7,685 bases of DNA, taken from the NCBI GenBank assembly GCA_050744245.1, contig JBOGGX010000255.1, positions 1 to 7,685 on the forward strand, given 5' to 3'. The DNA is from JBOGGX01 sp050744245 (GTDB taxonomy: Bacteria; Actinomycetota; Acidimicrobiia; Acidimicrobiales; JBOGGX01). Every line of letters starts with the position of its first letter. The first letter of the stretch is position 1. Of this stretch, positions 1 to 5,643 are shown in pieces. The position numbers and the translations under genes are program-made. The notes under the pieces are model-generated. The model had not been told where the DNA came from. It saw nothing but the letters and a program-made list of their open reading frames with translations, and did no database searches.

Positions 1-199
1 GCGCCGGGGCCGGCGCGGCGTCGGGTTCGGCGAGCTCGGCCGCGGCCTGGCGTCCGGCCTCGATCGCCTTGGCCAGGGCCACCTCCTCGGCCGCGGTCAG
101 GAGCGGGAACGCCCGCAGCTCGTCGAGGTACTGACGGACCAGGTCGCGGTCGCCGGTACGGTCGGCCCGCCCGTCCGCCGTCGTGGTCCGGCCTGCCAT
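1..199 (-). CDS. Sigma-70 family RNA polymerase sigma factor, N-terminal fragment
   Basis: Only the first 66 residues are in the window; the gene continues past the left edge. From ATG at 199 the protein has a short polar leader of about 16 residues. It then reads DRDLVRQYLDELRAFPLLTA followed by EEVALAKAIEAG, which matches sigma-70 region 1.2, the segment that contacts the promoter discriminator. No long acidic region 1.1 precedes it, so this resembles group 2/3 (SigB/HrdB-like alternative) factors more than a long housekeeping RpoD. After region 1.2 an Ala/Glu/Pro-rich stretch begins (AELAEPDAAPAPA), probably a linker before region 2, which is not visible. The start is fixed by an in-frame TAG four codons upstream. 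There is no Shine-Dalgarno sequence; a TAGCTT hexamer ends 6 nt before the ATG, suggesting a leaderless mRNA. The gene is divergent from the tRNA. Family assignment is solid; the subgroup is inference. Confidence 0.85.
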   Translation of the reverse strand, partial: MAGRTTTADGRADRTGDRDLVRQYLDELRAFPLLTAAEEVALAKAIEAGRQAAAELAEPDAAPAPA

Positions 200-205
200 G
201 GCACG

Positions 206-211
206 AAGCTA
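206..211 (-). promoter_or_regulatory. Candidate -10 element (TAGCTT) for the sigma factor gene
   Basis: TAGCTT fits the TANNNT consensus and ends 6 nt before the ATG at 199, so transcription would start at or next to the A of the start codon. No convincing -35 is visible at 16-18 bp; a TTGGCG lies at 13 bp, which is too close. The call rests on position and consensus only. Confidence 0.4.
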
Positions 212-268
212 GTTGCGTCCCTCACGCCAACCGGGGATGGGAGCGATCGGCGGTGCCATGCACTCACC

Positions 269-274
269 TAGGCT
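269..274 (+). promoter_or_regulatory. Candidate -10 element (TAGGCT) for tRNA-Val
   Basis: TAGGCT fits TANNNT and ends 10 nt before the mature tRNA 5' end. This would give a primary transcript with a leader of only a few nucleotides, to be removed by RNase P. No -35 resembling TTGACA is found at 16-19 bp. The rest of the 200-284 gap holds nothing else I can recognise. Confidence 0.35.
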
Positions 275-284
275 GATGACCCTC

Positions 285-357
285 GGGCGCTTAGCTCAGC
301 TGGTAGAGCACTTCGCTTACAACGAAGCGGTCGTCGGTTCGAGTCCGGCAGCGCCCA
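285..357 (+). tRNA. tRNA-Val (anticodon UAC)
   Basis: The 73-nt cloverleaf is complete. The acceptor stem GGGCGCT (285-291) pairs with AGCGCCC (350-356) and the discriminator is A357. The D arm carries AGCTCAGCTGGTAGAGC. The anticodon stem CTTCG/CGAAG encloses the loop CTTACAA, with anticodon TAC at 318-320, which reads Val GUA and, by wobble, other GUN codons. The variable loop is CGGTC. The T stem GTCGG/CCGGC, with one G-U pair, encloses TTCGAGT. The 3' CCA is not encoded (the next bases are CGC), so it must be added by the CCA-adding enzyme. It faces the PhyH gene, whose stop codon is only 6 bp away. Confidence 0.97.
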
Positions 358-363
358 CGCGGA

Positions 364-1158
364 TCATTCCCCCCCGGCGGGCTGGGCCAACGAGCGCCGA
401 GGGTGCCGCCCGTCGACATAGCCGAGGAACGGCGGGTAGATGTTGTAGCCGAGCAGCTCCTGTAGCCGCTCGGGCAGTTCGGCCACGACCTCGGACGGCA
501 CCGCCAGGAGGTGGGTCTCCTGGGGGCGGAGCCACGACACGACGAACTCGAGGATGACCCCCAGCCTCGGTCGATCGGTGCGGTTGGCGCCGCCGCCGTG
601 CCACAGGCTGCCCCGGTAGAACAGCACCGACCCGGCCGGCATCTCCGCCGCCACCGCCTCCTCCTCGACCGGCCGCCGGTCGGGCTCCCACCGGTGCGAG
701 CCGGGCACGAGTCGGGTGGCGCCGTTCGCCTCGGTGAAGTCGCACAGGGCCCACATGGTGTTGAACACCACCTCGTCGTGCGGGCGGGGAAGCGGGTACA
801 CGTCCTCGTCGCGGTGGAGCACCTGCGCCGTCTCGTCGGGGCCGATGTGGATGGCGACGGGCGCCGAGAACTGGTACTCCCCGAGGACGCGGTCGAGCAC
901 GGCCAGCAGTGTCGGATTGATGGCGGCGGCGTCGAAGGCCCTCGTCTTGGCGAAGAGCGCATAGATGCGCTGGGTGTGGAACCCCTCGAAGTCGTTGCGT
1001 CCGGTCGGCGTCCGAGCCAGCACCTCGTCGAGCGCGGTCCGCTTGGTGGCGACCTCGTCGGACGACATGAACCGCTCGAGCAGGGCATACCCCCGCTCGT
1101 CGAGCGAGGCCACGACCTCGTCGACGGAGGCGTCAGCCGGGAGTCGGTGCAGGGCCAT
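364..1158 (-). CDS. PhyH-type (phytanoyl-CoA dioxygenase family) Fe(II)/2-oxoglutarate oxygenase
   Basis: The 264-residue cytoplasmic protein is close to the usual length for this family. Members are non-haem iron oxygenases that couple 2-oxoglutarate decarboxylation to hydroxylation of a small molecule. The iron triad is visible: H115-x-D117 in VLHRDED and the distal H187 in SLWHGGG. R198 in DRPRLG is the likely 2-oxoglutarate carboxylate ligand. The segment between them, WALCDFTEANGATRLVPGSH (136-155), is a family hallmark. The N-terminus has the typical DERGYALLERF strand. The ATG at 1158 lies 26 nt inside the end of the Gfo/Idh/MocA gene and has no Shine-Dalgarno, but a TAACTT ends 8 nt upstream. 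It is the last gene of the three-gene minus-strand cluster. Substrate cannot be read from sequence; many relatives act on lipids, osmolytes or natural products. The family call is firm and the role unknown. Confidence 0.92.
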   Translation of the reverse strand: MALHRLPADASVDEVVASLDERGYALLERFMSSDEVATKRTALDEVLARTPTGRNDFEGFHTQRIYALFAKTRAFDAAAINPTLLAVLDRVLGEYQFSAPVAIHIGPDETAQVLHRDEDVYPLPRPHDEVVFNTMWALCDFTEANGATRLVPGSHRWEPDRRPVEEEAVAAEMPAGSVLFYRGSLWHGGGANRTDRPRLGVILEFVVSWLRPQETHLLAVPSEVVAELPERLQELLGYNIYPPFLGYVDGRHPRRSLAQPAGGE

Positions 1159-2428
1159 CGGCCCCGAAGTTAGTCATCAGCTCGACGGTGCGGCCCTCGC
1201 GTCGCGAGCGCTCGGCGGCGAAGGCCATGAGGTGGCTCTCGAGGATCTCGTCCGGCGTCGTGTCGATCCTGGACGGGTCGCCCCGCCGGACGGCATCGAC
1301 AAACGCGAGGAGCAGTCGCTCGTCGCCACCGCCGTGGCCGCCACTGGCCAGCCCGGAGCCGGACGGGGCGGTGTCGATCACCTCGGTCGTCTCGGTCAGG
1401 AAGTCGAAGCAACGAAGGCGACGGCCGTCGCCCTCGATGAAGCCTCGGGTGCCGAAGAGGCGGGTCTGCCGGCGGGCGACCGGCGTGAAGGCGGCCAGGG
1501 TGAACACCGCCGTCTGGCCCCCGGCGAACTCGATGGCCACCACCTGGTGGTCGACGACGTCGTTGTCGGAGGCGTAGACGCAGCGACCGTACGGCCCGTC
1601 CCGCAGGGCCCGCTCGACGCCCTCGGCCGACACGTCCGACGTGACGACCTCTACCCAGTAGCGGAGGTCTGGGTCGGCCACCGCCCTCCGGTAGAAGCGG
1701 ACCGCGGAGTACGGACAGGACGGCTCGACGACGCAGTCGACGCACCGCTCGCCGGCCCCGGGCGGGGCGTCGGTTGCCGTGAAGTGCGACAGCGAGCCGA
1801 AGCTCGACACGCGTCGACACGCGTGCCCGACCACGAAGCGGATCCAGTCGAGGTCGTGGCACGACTTGGCCAGCAGGAGGAACGACGACTCCGCCTCGTT
1901 GCGCCAGTTGCCCCGTACATAGGAGTGGGCGAAGTGCCAGTAGCCGACGGGCTCGAGGTGCTGCACGCTCATCACTTCGCCGATGCGGCCGGCGTCGAGC
2001 TCCGCCTTGAGCGCCCGCGTGTACGGCGTATACCGCATGACGTGGCCGACGGCGAGGAGCACACCCGTTCGGTGGACTGCGTCGACGACGGCGCGACAGC
2101 CGGCTTCGGTGGGCGCCATCGGCTTCTCCAGAAGGATGGCGTAGCCGAGATCGGCCAAGGCCACCGCCGGTTCGACGTGAAGTGCGTCGGGGGTGGCGAT
2201 GACCACCGCGTCGGCCAGGGGCGGTCGGGCGGCCAGATCCTCCCACGAAGCAAACTGCATGCCTTTGGCAACATTGTGCTCAAGGCAGAATTGCGCTCGA
2301 TATTCGGGCCGGGGTTCGGCCACGGCAATGACGCTGGCCACATCCGGGTGGGCGGCGGCCCGCCTGGCGTAGGCCCGGCCGCGAGCGCCGGCGCCGACGA
2401 TGGCGATGCTGACCGGTGCTAGTGCCAC
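1133..2428 (-). CDS. Gfo/Idh/MocA family NAD(P)-dependent oxidoreductase
   Basis: The protein has 431 residues, somewhat longer than the common 330-390 of this family of sugar, inositol and related polyol dehydrogenases. The N-terminal Rossmann fold opens with the dinucleotide-binding loop VGAGARG (11-17). EKP follows at 101-103, contributing the conserved lysine near the nicotinamide. The catalytic segment LAKSCHDLDW (186-195) supplies K188, H191 and D192. An insertion carries C229-x2-C232-x5-C238 (ERCVDCVVEPSCPYSA); I recall similar cysteine patterns in a subset of the family but know of no proven role. The C-terminal half is the alpha/beta substrate and oligomerisation domain (about 130-400). 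The GTG start overlaps the isomerase gene's stop by 10 nt and leaves the usual short lead to the Rossmann loop; there is no Shine-Dalgarno, so translation is probably coupled. Substrate is unknown. Pairing with a PhyH oxygenase suggests sequential oxidation of one compound (inference). Confidence 0.94.
   Translation of the reverse strand: MALAPVSIAIVGAGARGRAYARRAAAHPDVASVIAVAEPRPEYRAQFCLEHNVAKGMQFASWEDLAARPPLADAVVIATPDALHVEPAVALADLGYAILLEKPMAPTEAGCRAVVDAVHRTGVLLAVGHVMRYTPYTRALKAELDAGRIGEVMSVQHLEPVGYWHFAHSYVRGNWRNEAESSFLLLAKSCHDLDWIRFVVGHACRRVSSFGSLSHFTATDAPPGAGERCVDCVVEPSCPYSAVRFYRRAVADPDLRYWVEVVTSDVSAEGVERALRDGPYGRCVYASDNDVVDHQVVAIEFAGGQTAVFTLAAFTPVARRQTRLFGTRGFIEGDGRRLRCFDFLTETTEVIDTAPSGSGLASGGHGGGDERLLLAFVDAVRRGDPSRIDTTPDEILESHLMAFAAERSRREGRTVELMTNFGADGPAPTPG
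1167..1172 (-). promoter_or_regulatory. Candidate internal -10 element (TAACTT) for the PhyH gene
   Basis: TAACTT lies inside the end of the Gfo/Idh/MocA coding region (codons for Met-Thr-Asn-Phe) and ends 8 nt before the PhyH ATG. With no Shine-Dalgarno at that ATG, an internal leaderless promoter is possible. It also encodes protein, so the match may be chance. No -35 is seen. Confidence 0.3.
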
Positions 2429-3135
2429 GCCGCGAGGTCAGGCAGGTCCGGTCGTGACCAGCGGCCGATGAGCCAGGCCAGGAGGCGGCGATCGCCCAGG
2501 TCGGCCCGCAGGGGGGCGATGACGTCGTCGGCATCGTCGGCATCGTCGGCATCGTCGGCATGGTCGGCATGGTCGGCATCGTCGGCATCGTCGGGGCCGA
2601 GACGCTCGGGGACTCTGGGCAGCTGCTTGGCCAGCTCGGCGGTCACGTAGGCGTCCGACCAGTCGTCGAAGGTGAACCCAAGGCCTAGGTCGGCGTGGTG
2701 GACCTCGACCTCGCGCCACCGCAGGAACGGGAGGTCGCTGACCGGGATCTCCCGGCCGGAGGTCTCCACGCTCCGGCCTTGCCACGCCTCGGTCGAAGCC
2801 GTGGCCCACGACTGCTCGAGCCGCCAGATCGTCGCGCGGACCTCGGCCACCAGCTCGGCGGCCGACCGGTCCGCGCCGTCCTCGATGCCGGCGTTCCGCC
2901 CCGCCACGCCGCCGGCATAGCGCTCAACCACGAGCCCGTCGCCGGCGGCGGCGAACACCCGGATCATGCTCTCGGCGTTGCGGACGATGTGGTTGAGGAC
3001 GTGCCCAACCGTCCACTTCGGAAGGAGGCTGGCGGAGCAAACCTGGTCGTCGGTCAGCAGGTCGAGATCGGCCAGCAGCCGCTGATGAGCGGCGGCGCAC
3101 CCGGTGACCTCGGCGTCGAGGCGGTCGGCGTCCAT
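2419..3135 (-). CDS. Mycothiol-dependent maleylpyruvate isomerase family protein
   Basis: The 238-residue protein has an N-terminal DinB-like four-helix domain. WTVGHVLNHIVRNAE (41-55) supplies a metal-ligand histidine (H49 in the HxxxH; alternatively H45). REVEVHHADLGLGF (141-154) supplies E142 and H146 in the ExxxH pattern. In the characterised mycothiol-dependent maleylpyruvate isomerase the zinc is held by one His and an ExxxH pair, which matches. The C-terminus (WLIGRWSRPDLPDLAAW, 221-237) also has the family pattern. Members use mycothiol, the actinobacterial thiol, to isomerise or transfer groups; the true substrate of this one is unknown. Residues 183-203 are seven copies of an Asp/His-Ala-Asp triplet encoded by a 9-bp tandem repeat, between the core domain and the C-terminal part. 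It is the first gene of the minus-strand cluster. The ATG lacks a Shine-Dalgarno and has TAACGT ending 9 nt upstream. Confidence 0.87.
   Translation of the reverse strand: MDADRLDAEVTGCAAAHQRLLADLDLLTDDQVCSASLLPKWTVGHVLNHIVRNAESMIRVFAAAGDGLVVERYAGGVAGRNAGIEDGADRSAAELVAEVRATIWRLEQSWATASTEAWQGRSVETSGREIPVSDLPFLRWREVEVHHADLGLGFTFDDWSDAYVTAELAKQLPRVPERLGPDDADDADHADHADDADDADDADDVIAPLRADLGDRRLLAWLIGRWSRPDLPDLAAWH
2527..2589 (-). repeat. 9-bp tandem repeat, seven units, within coding sequence
   Basis: Seven consecutive 9-bp units occur, GTCGGCATC on the plus strand, with units 4 and 5 reading GTCGGCATG. An eighth degenerate unit starts GTCGG. Read on the coding strand each unit is GAT/CAT-GCC-GAC, giving (D/H)-A-D seven times. 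Because the unit is a multiple of three, copy-number change would not shift the frame, and most frames through it stay open. Confidence 0.95.
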
Positions 3136-3144
3136 GGCGCCACG

Positions 3145-3150
3145 ACGTTA
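3145..3150 (-). promoter_or_regulatory. Candidate -10 element (TAACGT) for the isomerase-led cluster
   Basis: TAACGT fits TANNNT and ends 9 nt before the ATG at 3135. It shares bases 3149-3150 with the opposing -10 candidate of prmA. No -35 is recognisable; any would lie within the first codons of prmA. Confidence 0.4.
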
Positions 3151-3154
3151 CCGT
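3149..3154 (+). promoter_or_regulatory. Candidate -10 element (TACCGT) for prmA
   Basis: TACCGT fits TANNNT and ends 7 nt before the GTG at 3162, the ideal spacing for a transcript starting on the start codon. No Shine-Dalgarno fits in the remaining 7 nt. No -35 is visible. Confidence 0.45.
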
Positions 3155-3161
3155 CCTCACC

Positions 3162-4007
3162 GTGCGGCAGCCCCTGGTCGAGCTCACGGTGGCCGCCGAC
3201 CAGATCGATGCCGGATCCGACGTGCTGTGGGCCAGCGGCGCTTCGGCGATCGAGGAGCGGCTCGCGGTCGACGGGCGGATCGCTCTGGTTGCCGATGCCG
3301 AGCCGGCGGCCGTGGAACGGGCCGTCGTGGACCGCTGGCCGATGGTGGTGATCATGGTCGACGCCGACGCCGCCCTCGACGGCTGGCGGGCTCATGCCCG
3401 GACCGAGCGGGCGGGCGGCCGCATCGTCATCCGGCCGCCCTGGGTGCCCCTGGTCGCGGAGCCGGACGATCTCGTGCTCCAGATCGATCCAGGCCGCGCC
3501 TTCGGCAGCGGGTCCCACCCCTCGACCCGCCTGGCCCTGACGGCCATCGACGTGATCTCCGCCGAGTTGCCCGGCGCCCGGGTGCTCGACGTCGGGTGTG
3601 GCAGCGGCGTGCTGGCGGTCGCCGCGGCTCGGCTGGGCGCGGGCGAGGTGCTCGCCATCGACGTCGACGCAACGGCCCCGCCGGTGACCGCGGCCAACGC
3701 GGCCCGCAACGGGGTCGCCGACCGGGTCGTCCCGTCCGCCGGCGCGCTGGGCGACGTCGCCGGGCCGTTCGATATCGTGCTGGTCAACATCAGCCGCGCC
3801 GCCTCGATCGAGCTGGCCCCGACGGTGAGCTCCATCACCGGACCGGGTGGGTGTGTCGTCCTCTCCGGGTTTCTGGCCGTGCACGGCGACGACGTCGCCG
3901 GCGCCTATCCGTGGATGACGCCAGAACACAGGCTCGTGGATGCCGGTTGGGGGGCGCTGGTCATGCGGGCAGCCCGAGCCGTGCGGGCAAGCGAGCCATC
4001 TCGCTGA
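3162..4007 (+). CDS. prmA: Ribosomal protein L11 methyltransferase-like (PrmA family)
   Basis: The 281-residue protein is close to the roughly 290 residues of PrmA, which transfers methyl groups from S-adenosylmethionine to L11 in the cytoplasm. An N-terminal alpha/beta domain of about 60 residues (PLVELTVAADQIDAGSDVLW onward) matches the L11-recognition domain. It is followed by a linker and the signature DPGRAFGSGSHPSTRLAL (109-126), the counterpart of AFGTGTHPTT. Motif I is VLDVGCGSGVLAVAAARLGA (141-160), followed by the acidic D167 in VLAIDVD. DIVLVNI (204-210) is the PrmA-type motif IV, with Asn. The GTG start is preferred because it directly precedes the first strand and has a -10-like TACCGT 7 nt upstream. 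The gene is divergent from the isomerase gene, 26 bp between starts. Its last 47 bp overlap the end of the HAD gene on the other strand. Another protein methyltransferase of the same fold is possible but less likely. Confidence 0.88.
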   Translation: MRQPLVELTVAADQIDAGSDVLWASGASAIEERLAVDGRIALVADAEPAAVERAVVDRWPMVVIMVDADAALDGWRAHARTERAGGRIVIRPPWVPLVAEPDDLVLQIDPGRAFGSGSHPSTRLALTAIDVISAELPGARVLDVGCGSGVLAVAAARLGAGEVLAIDVDATAPPVTAANAARNGVADRVVPSAGALGDVAGPFDIVLVNISRAASIELAPTVSSITGPGGCVVLSGFLAVHGDDVAGAYPWMTPEHRLVDAGWGALVMRAARAVRASEPSR

Positions 4008-4620
4008 CCACCCCCAACGACGCGCCACCCAACTGCTCGGACGGGACCGATCCGGAGAAGCCCACGCTCGCCATGCCGGCGGCGTTGGCCGCCTCGATGC
4101 CGAGCGGGCTGTCCTCGATCACGACGCACCGGTCCGCGGCGACGCCCATGGTCGCCGCCGCGTGCCGGAACAGGGCGGGGGCCGGCTTGCCCCTGGTCAC
4201 ATCGGCGGCCGAGAAGATGCGGCCCCTGAACCGGTTCAGAAGGCCGACCCGCGCCAGCGAGCGTCGGATGCGCTCACGGGTGCCGCTCGACGCAACGCAG
4301 ATCGCGGCCACGGTCGACACGCGATCGAGCACCTCGACCACGCCCGGCGTAGGGGCCAGGCCCCGCTCGAACGCCGAGTACAGGTCGTCGTGGTAGCGAG
4401 CGACGAGGTCGTCGGGCAAGGGCCAGCCGGAGGCCGCCGCCCACTCGACCACGCGGGAGAGCGGTCCGCCGAGGAAGCGCTCCATCGGCTCGTCGAGCGG
4501 TAGCGGAAGGCCGTGGTCGTCGAGCAGGGTCCCGAGCACGCCGAAGGCCAGGCGCTCGCCGTCGATCAGCACACCGTCGTTGTCGAAGATGACGAGGTCG
4601 AACCGCAGCGCGGCGGTCAC
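3961..4620 (-). CDS. HAD superfamily (IA, beta-phosphoglucomutase-like) phosphatase
   Basis: The 219-residue protein is the standard length for HAD-IA enzymes with a helical cap. Motif I is FDNDGVLID, with nucleophile D13 and general acid/base D15. The cap spans about residues 20-85. Motif II is VASSGT (S111). Motif III is K145 in TRGKPAP. Motif IV is VIEDSPLGIEAA, with E169 and D170 binding magnesium. All catalytic residues are present. The GVLID and EDSPLGIEAA wording is typical of sugar-phosphate phosphatases and phosphoglucomutases such as YieH and PgmB; the substrate cannot be read. The frame stays open upstream, but GTG at 4620 is chosen because it forms a GTGA overlap with the stop of the LLM gene and leaves the usual short N-terminus before motif I. 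There is no Shine-Dalgarno, so translation is probably coupled. Its 3' end overlaps prmA by 47 bp in the convergent orientation. Confidence 0.92.
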   Translation of the reverse strand: MTAALRFDLVIFDNDGVLIDGERLAFGVLGTLLDDHGLPLPLDEPMERFLGGPLSRVVEWAAASGWPLPDDLVARYHDDLYSAFERGLAPTPGVVEVLDRVSTVAAICVASSGTRERIRRSLARVGLLNRFRGRIFSAADVTRGKPAPALFRHAAATMGVAADRCVVIEDSPLGIEAANAAGMASVGFSGSVPSEQLGGASLGVVSEMARLPARLGLPA

Positions 4621-5561
4621 GTTCCCGAGAGCCGCTCGACCACCGGCGCCAGGGCGTCGACGACCTCGACGTGCACGACCCAGTAGGAGATGCCCCAGCG
4701 GTCGCGCCACGTCCGGAGGTCCTCGCAGATCTCGTCGACCGTGCCGACCAGCACGTAGGGCGATCCCATGGCCTGCTCGGCGGTCAGACCGAACGCGGGC
4801 GCGGTCGCCTCGAGCAGCTCCATCCGATTGTCGACGACCATGGCGAACTGCACGAGCAGGTTGAGCTCGATGGCGTCGAAGCGGTCGCCGGCGGCGTCGC
4901 GCACCCACCCGACCTTCTCGTCCACCCGCTCGGCCACGACGTCGGCCACGGCCTCGGGACCGACCTCACCGGCCCGCAGGCTCGGGTTGATGCCGACGAT
5001 GTCGGCCTCACGTCCGGCCATCGCCAGCACCCGGGGCCGCCCCCCGCCGATGAGGATCGGAGGGTGGGGTCGCTGCACCGGTTTGGGCTGCCCGTCGAGC
5101 TCGGCGACCCGGTAGTGACCGCCGTCGAAGCTGAAGGCACCATCGCCCCACAGCCCGCGGCAGATCTCGAGGGCCTCGCCCATGCGCTCGATCCGGGGAC
5201 CCGGCGGATCGATGCCGATGCCCGCCTGCCGGTAATCGGTCGTCATCCAACCGGCACCGAGACCGAACTCGACCCGCCCGTCCGAGAGCAGATCGATGGT
5301 TGCGATCTCCTTCGCCAGCACCACCGGGTGGCGGTAGTCGTTGCCGAAGACGAGGGCGCCGACCTTGAGGGTCGTGGTCGCCGCGGCGGCGGCGGTCATG
5401 GCCGGGACGGGTGCCAACTGGTCGGTGAAGTGGTCGGGAATCGATAGCGAGCTGTACCCAAGCGCCTCGACTCGGCGGGCCAGGTCGGCCCAGTCCCCAG
5501 GCTTGGAGGCTCCCGAGAGCCCGGACTGCACACCGAACCGGAACGGCCTGCGACGCGGCAT
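4617..5561 (-). CDS. LLM class F420-dependent oxidoreductase
   Basis: The 314-residue luciferase-like TIM-barrel protein starts MPRRRPFRFGVQ. Family landmarks are PDHF (42-45), the strand TTTLKVGALVFGNDYRHPV (62-80) with its following lysine helix, LSDGRVEFGLGAGW (92-105) and HPPILIGGG (166-174). Relatives use reduced F420, or FMNH2 in some branches, to reduce or oxygenate small substrates. The opening FRFGVQ resembles the MSMEG_2516-type F420 subfamily as I recall it; a profile search would be needed to confirm. The frame is open for 40 more codons upstream (to 5681), but that extension is basic, unlike the family, and would consume most of the divergent spacer. ATG 5561 starts the first strand correctly and has TACTGT ending 6 nt upstream with no Shine-Dalgarno. 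The gene is co-transcribed with the HAD phosphatase through a 4-nt overlap. Confidence 0.93.
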   Translation of the reverse strand: MPRRRPFRFGVQSGLSGASKPGDWADLARRVEALGYSSLSIPDHFTDQLAPVPAMTAAAAATTTLKVGALVFGNDYRHPVVLAKEIATIDLLSDGRVEFGLGAGWMTTDYRQAGIGIDPPGPRIERMGEALEICRGLWGDGAFSFDGGHYRVAELDGQPKPVQRPHPPILIGGGRPRVLAMAGREADIVGINPSLRAGEVGPEAVADVVAERVDEKVGWVRDAAGDRFDAIELNLLVQFAMVVDNRMELLEATAPAFGLTAEQAMGSPYVLVGTVDEICEDLRTWRDRWGISYWVVHVEVVDALAPVVERLSGT

Positions 5562-5567
5562 GGCGGC

Positions 5568-5573
5568 ACAGTA
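5568..5573 (-). promoter_or_regulatory. Candidate -10 element (TACTGT) for the LLM-HAD unit
   Basis: TACTGT fits TANNNT and ends 6 nt before the ATG at 5561, in the bases GCCGCC just upstream of it. No Shine-Dalgarno and no -35 at 16-18 bp are seen. The placement supports both the 5561 start and a leaderless transcript. Confidence 0.42.
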
Positions 5574-5643
5574 AAGCGCGGCGCAACGAATCGGGATCGT
5601 CGTGAGTCGGAGGGAGATCAGACGTCGACCCGGTTCGCGATCT

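Noticed and set aside
213..557. Plus-strand open frame running through the tRNA
   Set aside because: It includes the whole tRNA and then the antisense of the PhyH gene; the product is low-complexity Arg/Ala/Pro sequence.
1805..1824. Perfect 10-bp tandem duplication CGACACGCGT in the Gfo/Idh/MocA gene
   Set aside because: Only two copies, the length is not a multiple of three, and the surrounding protein reads normally (GHACRRVSS), so it is most likely chance in high-GC DNA.
965..2422. Open plus-strand frame of 485 codons opposite the Gfo/Idh/MocA gene
   Set aside because: The minus-strand gene has unambiguous Rossmann and catalytic motifs; the plus-strand product matches nothing and spans the junction of two genes, so it is a shadow.
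2527..2589. CRISPR-like or regulatory repeat reading of the 9-bp units
   Set aside because: Units are contiguous with no spacers and lie in frame in a real gene, so this is a coding microrepeat, not an array.
4621..4908. Upstream extension of the HAD phosphatase frame to 4908
   Set aside because: The extension lies wholly within the LLM gene, is Arg-rich, and would place about 100 residues before motif I; the GTG at 4620 in a GTGA overlap fits the family.
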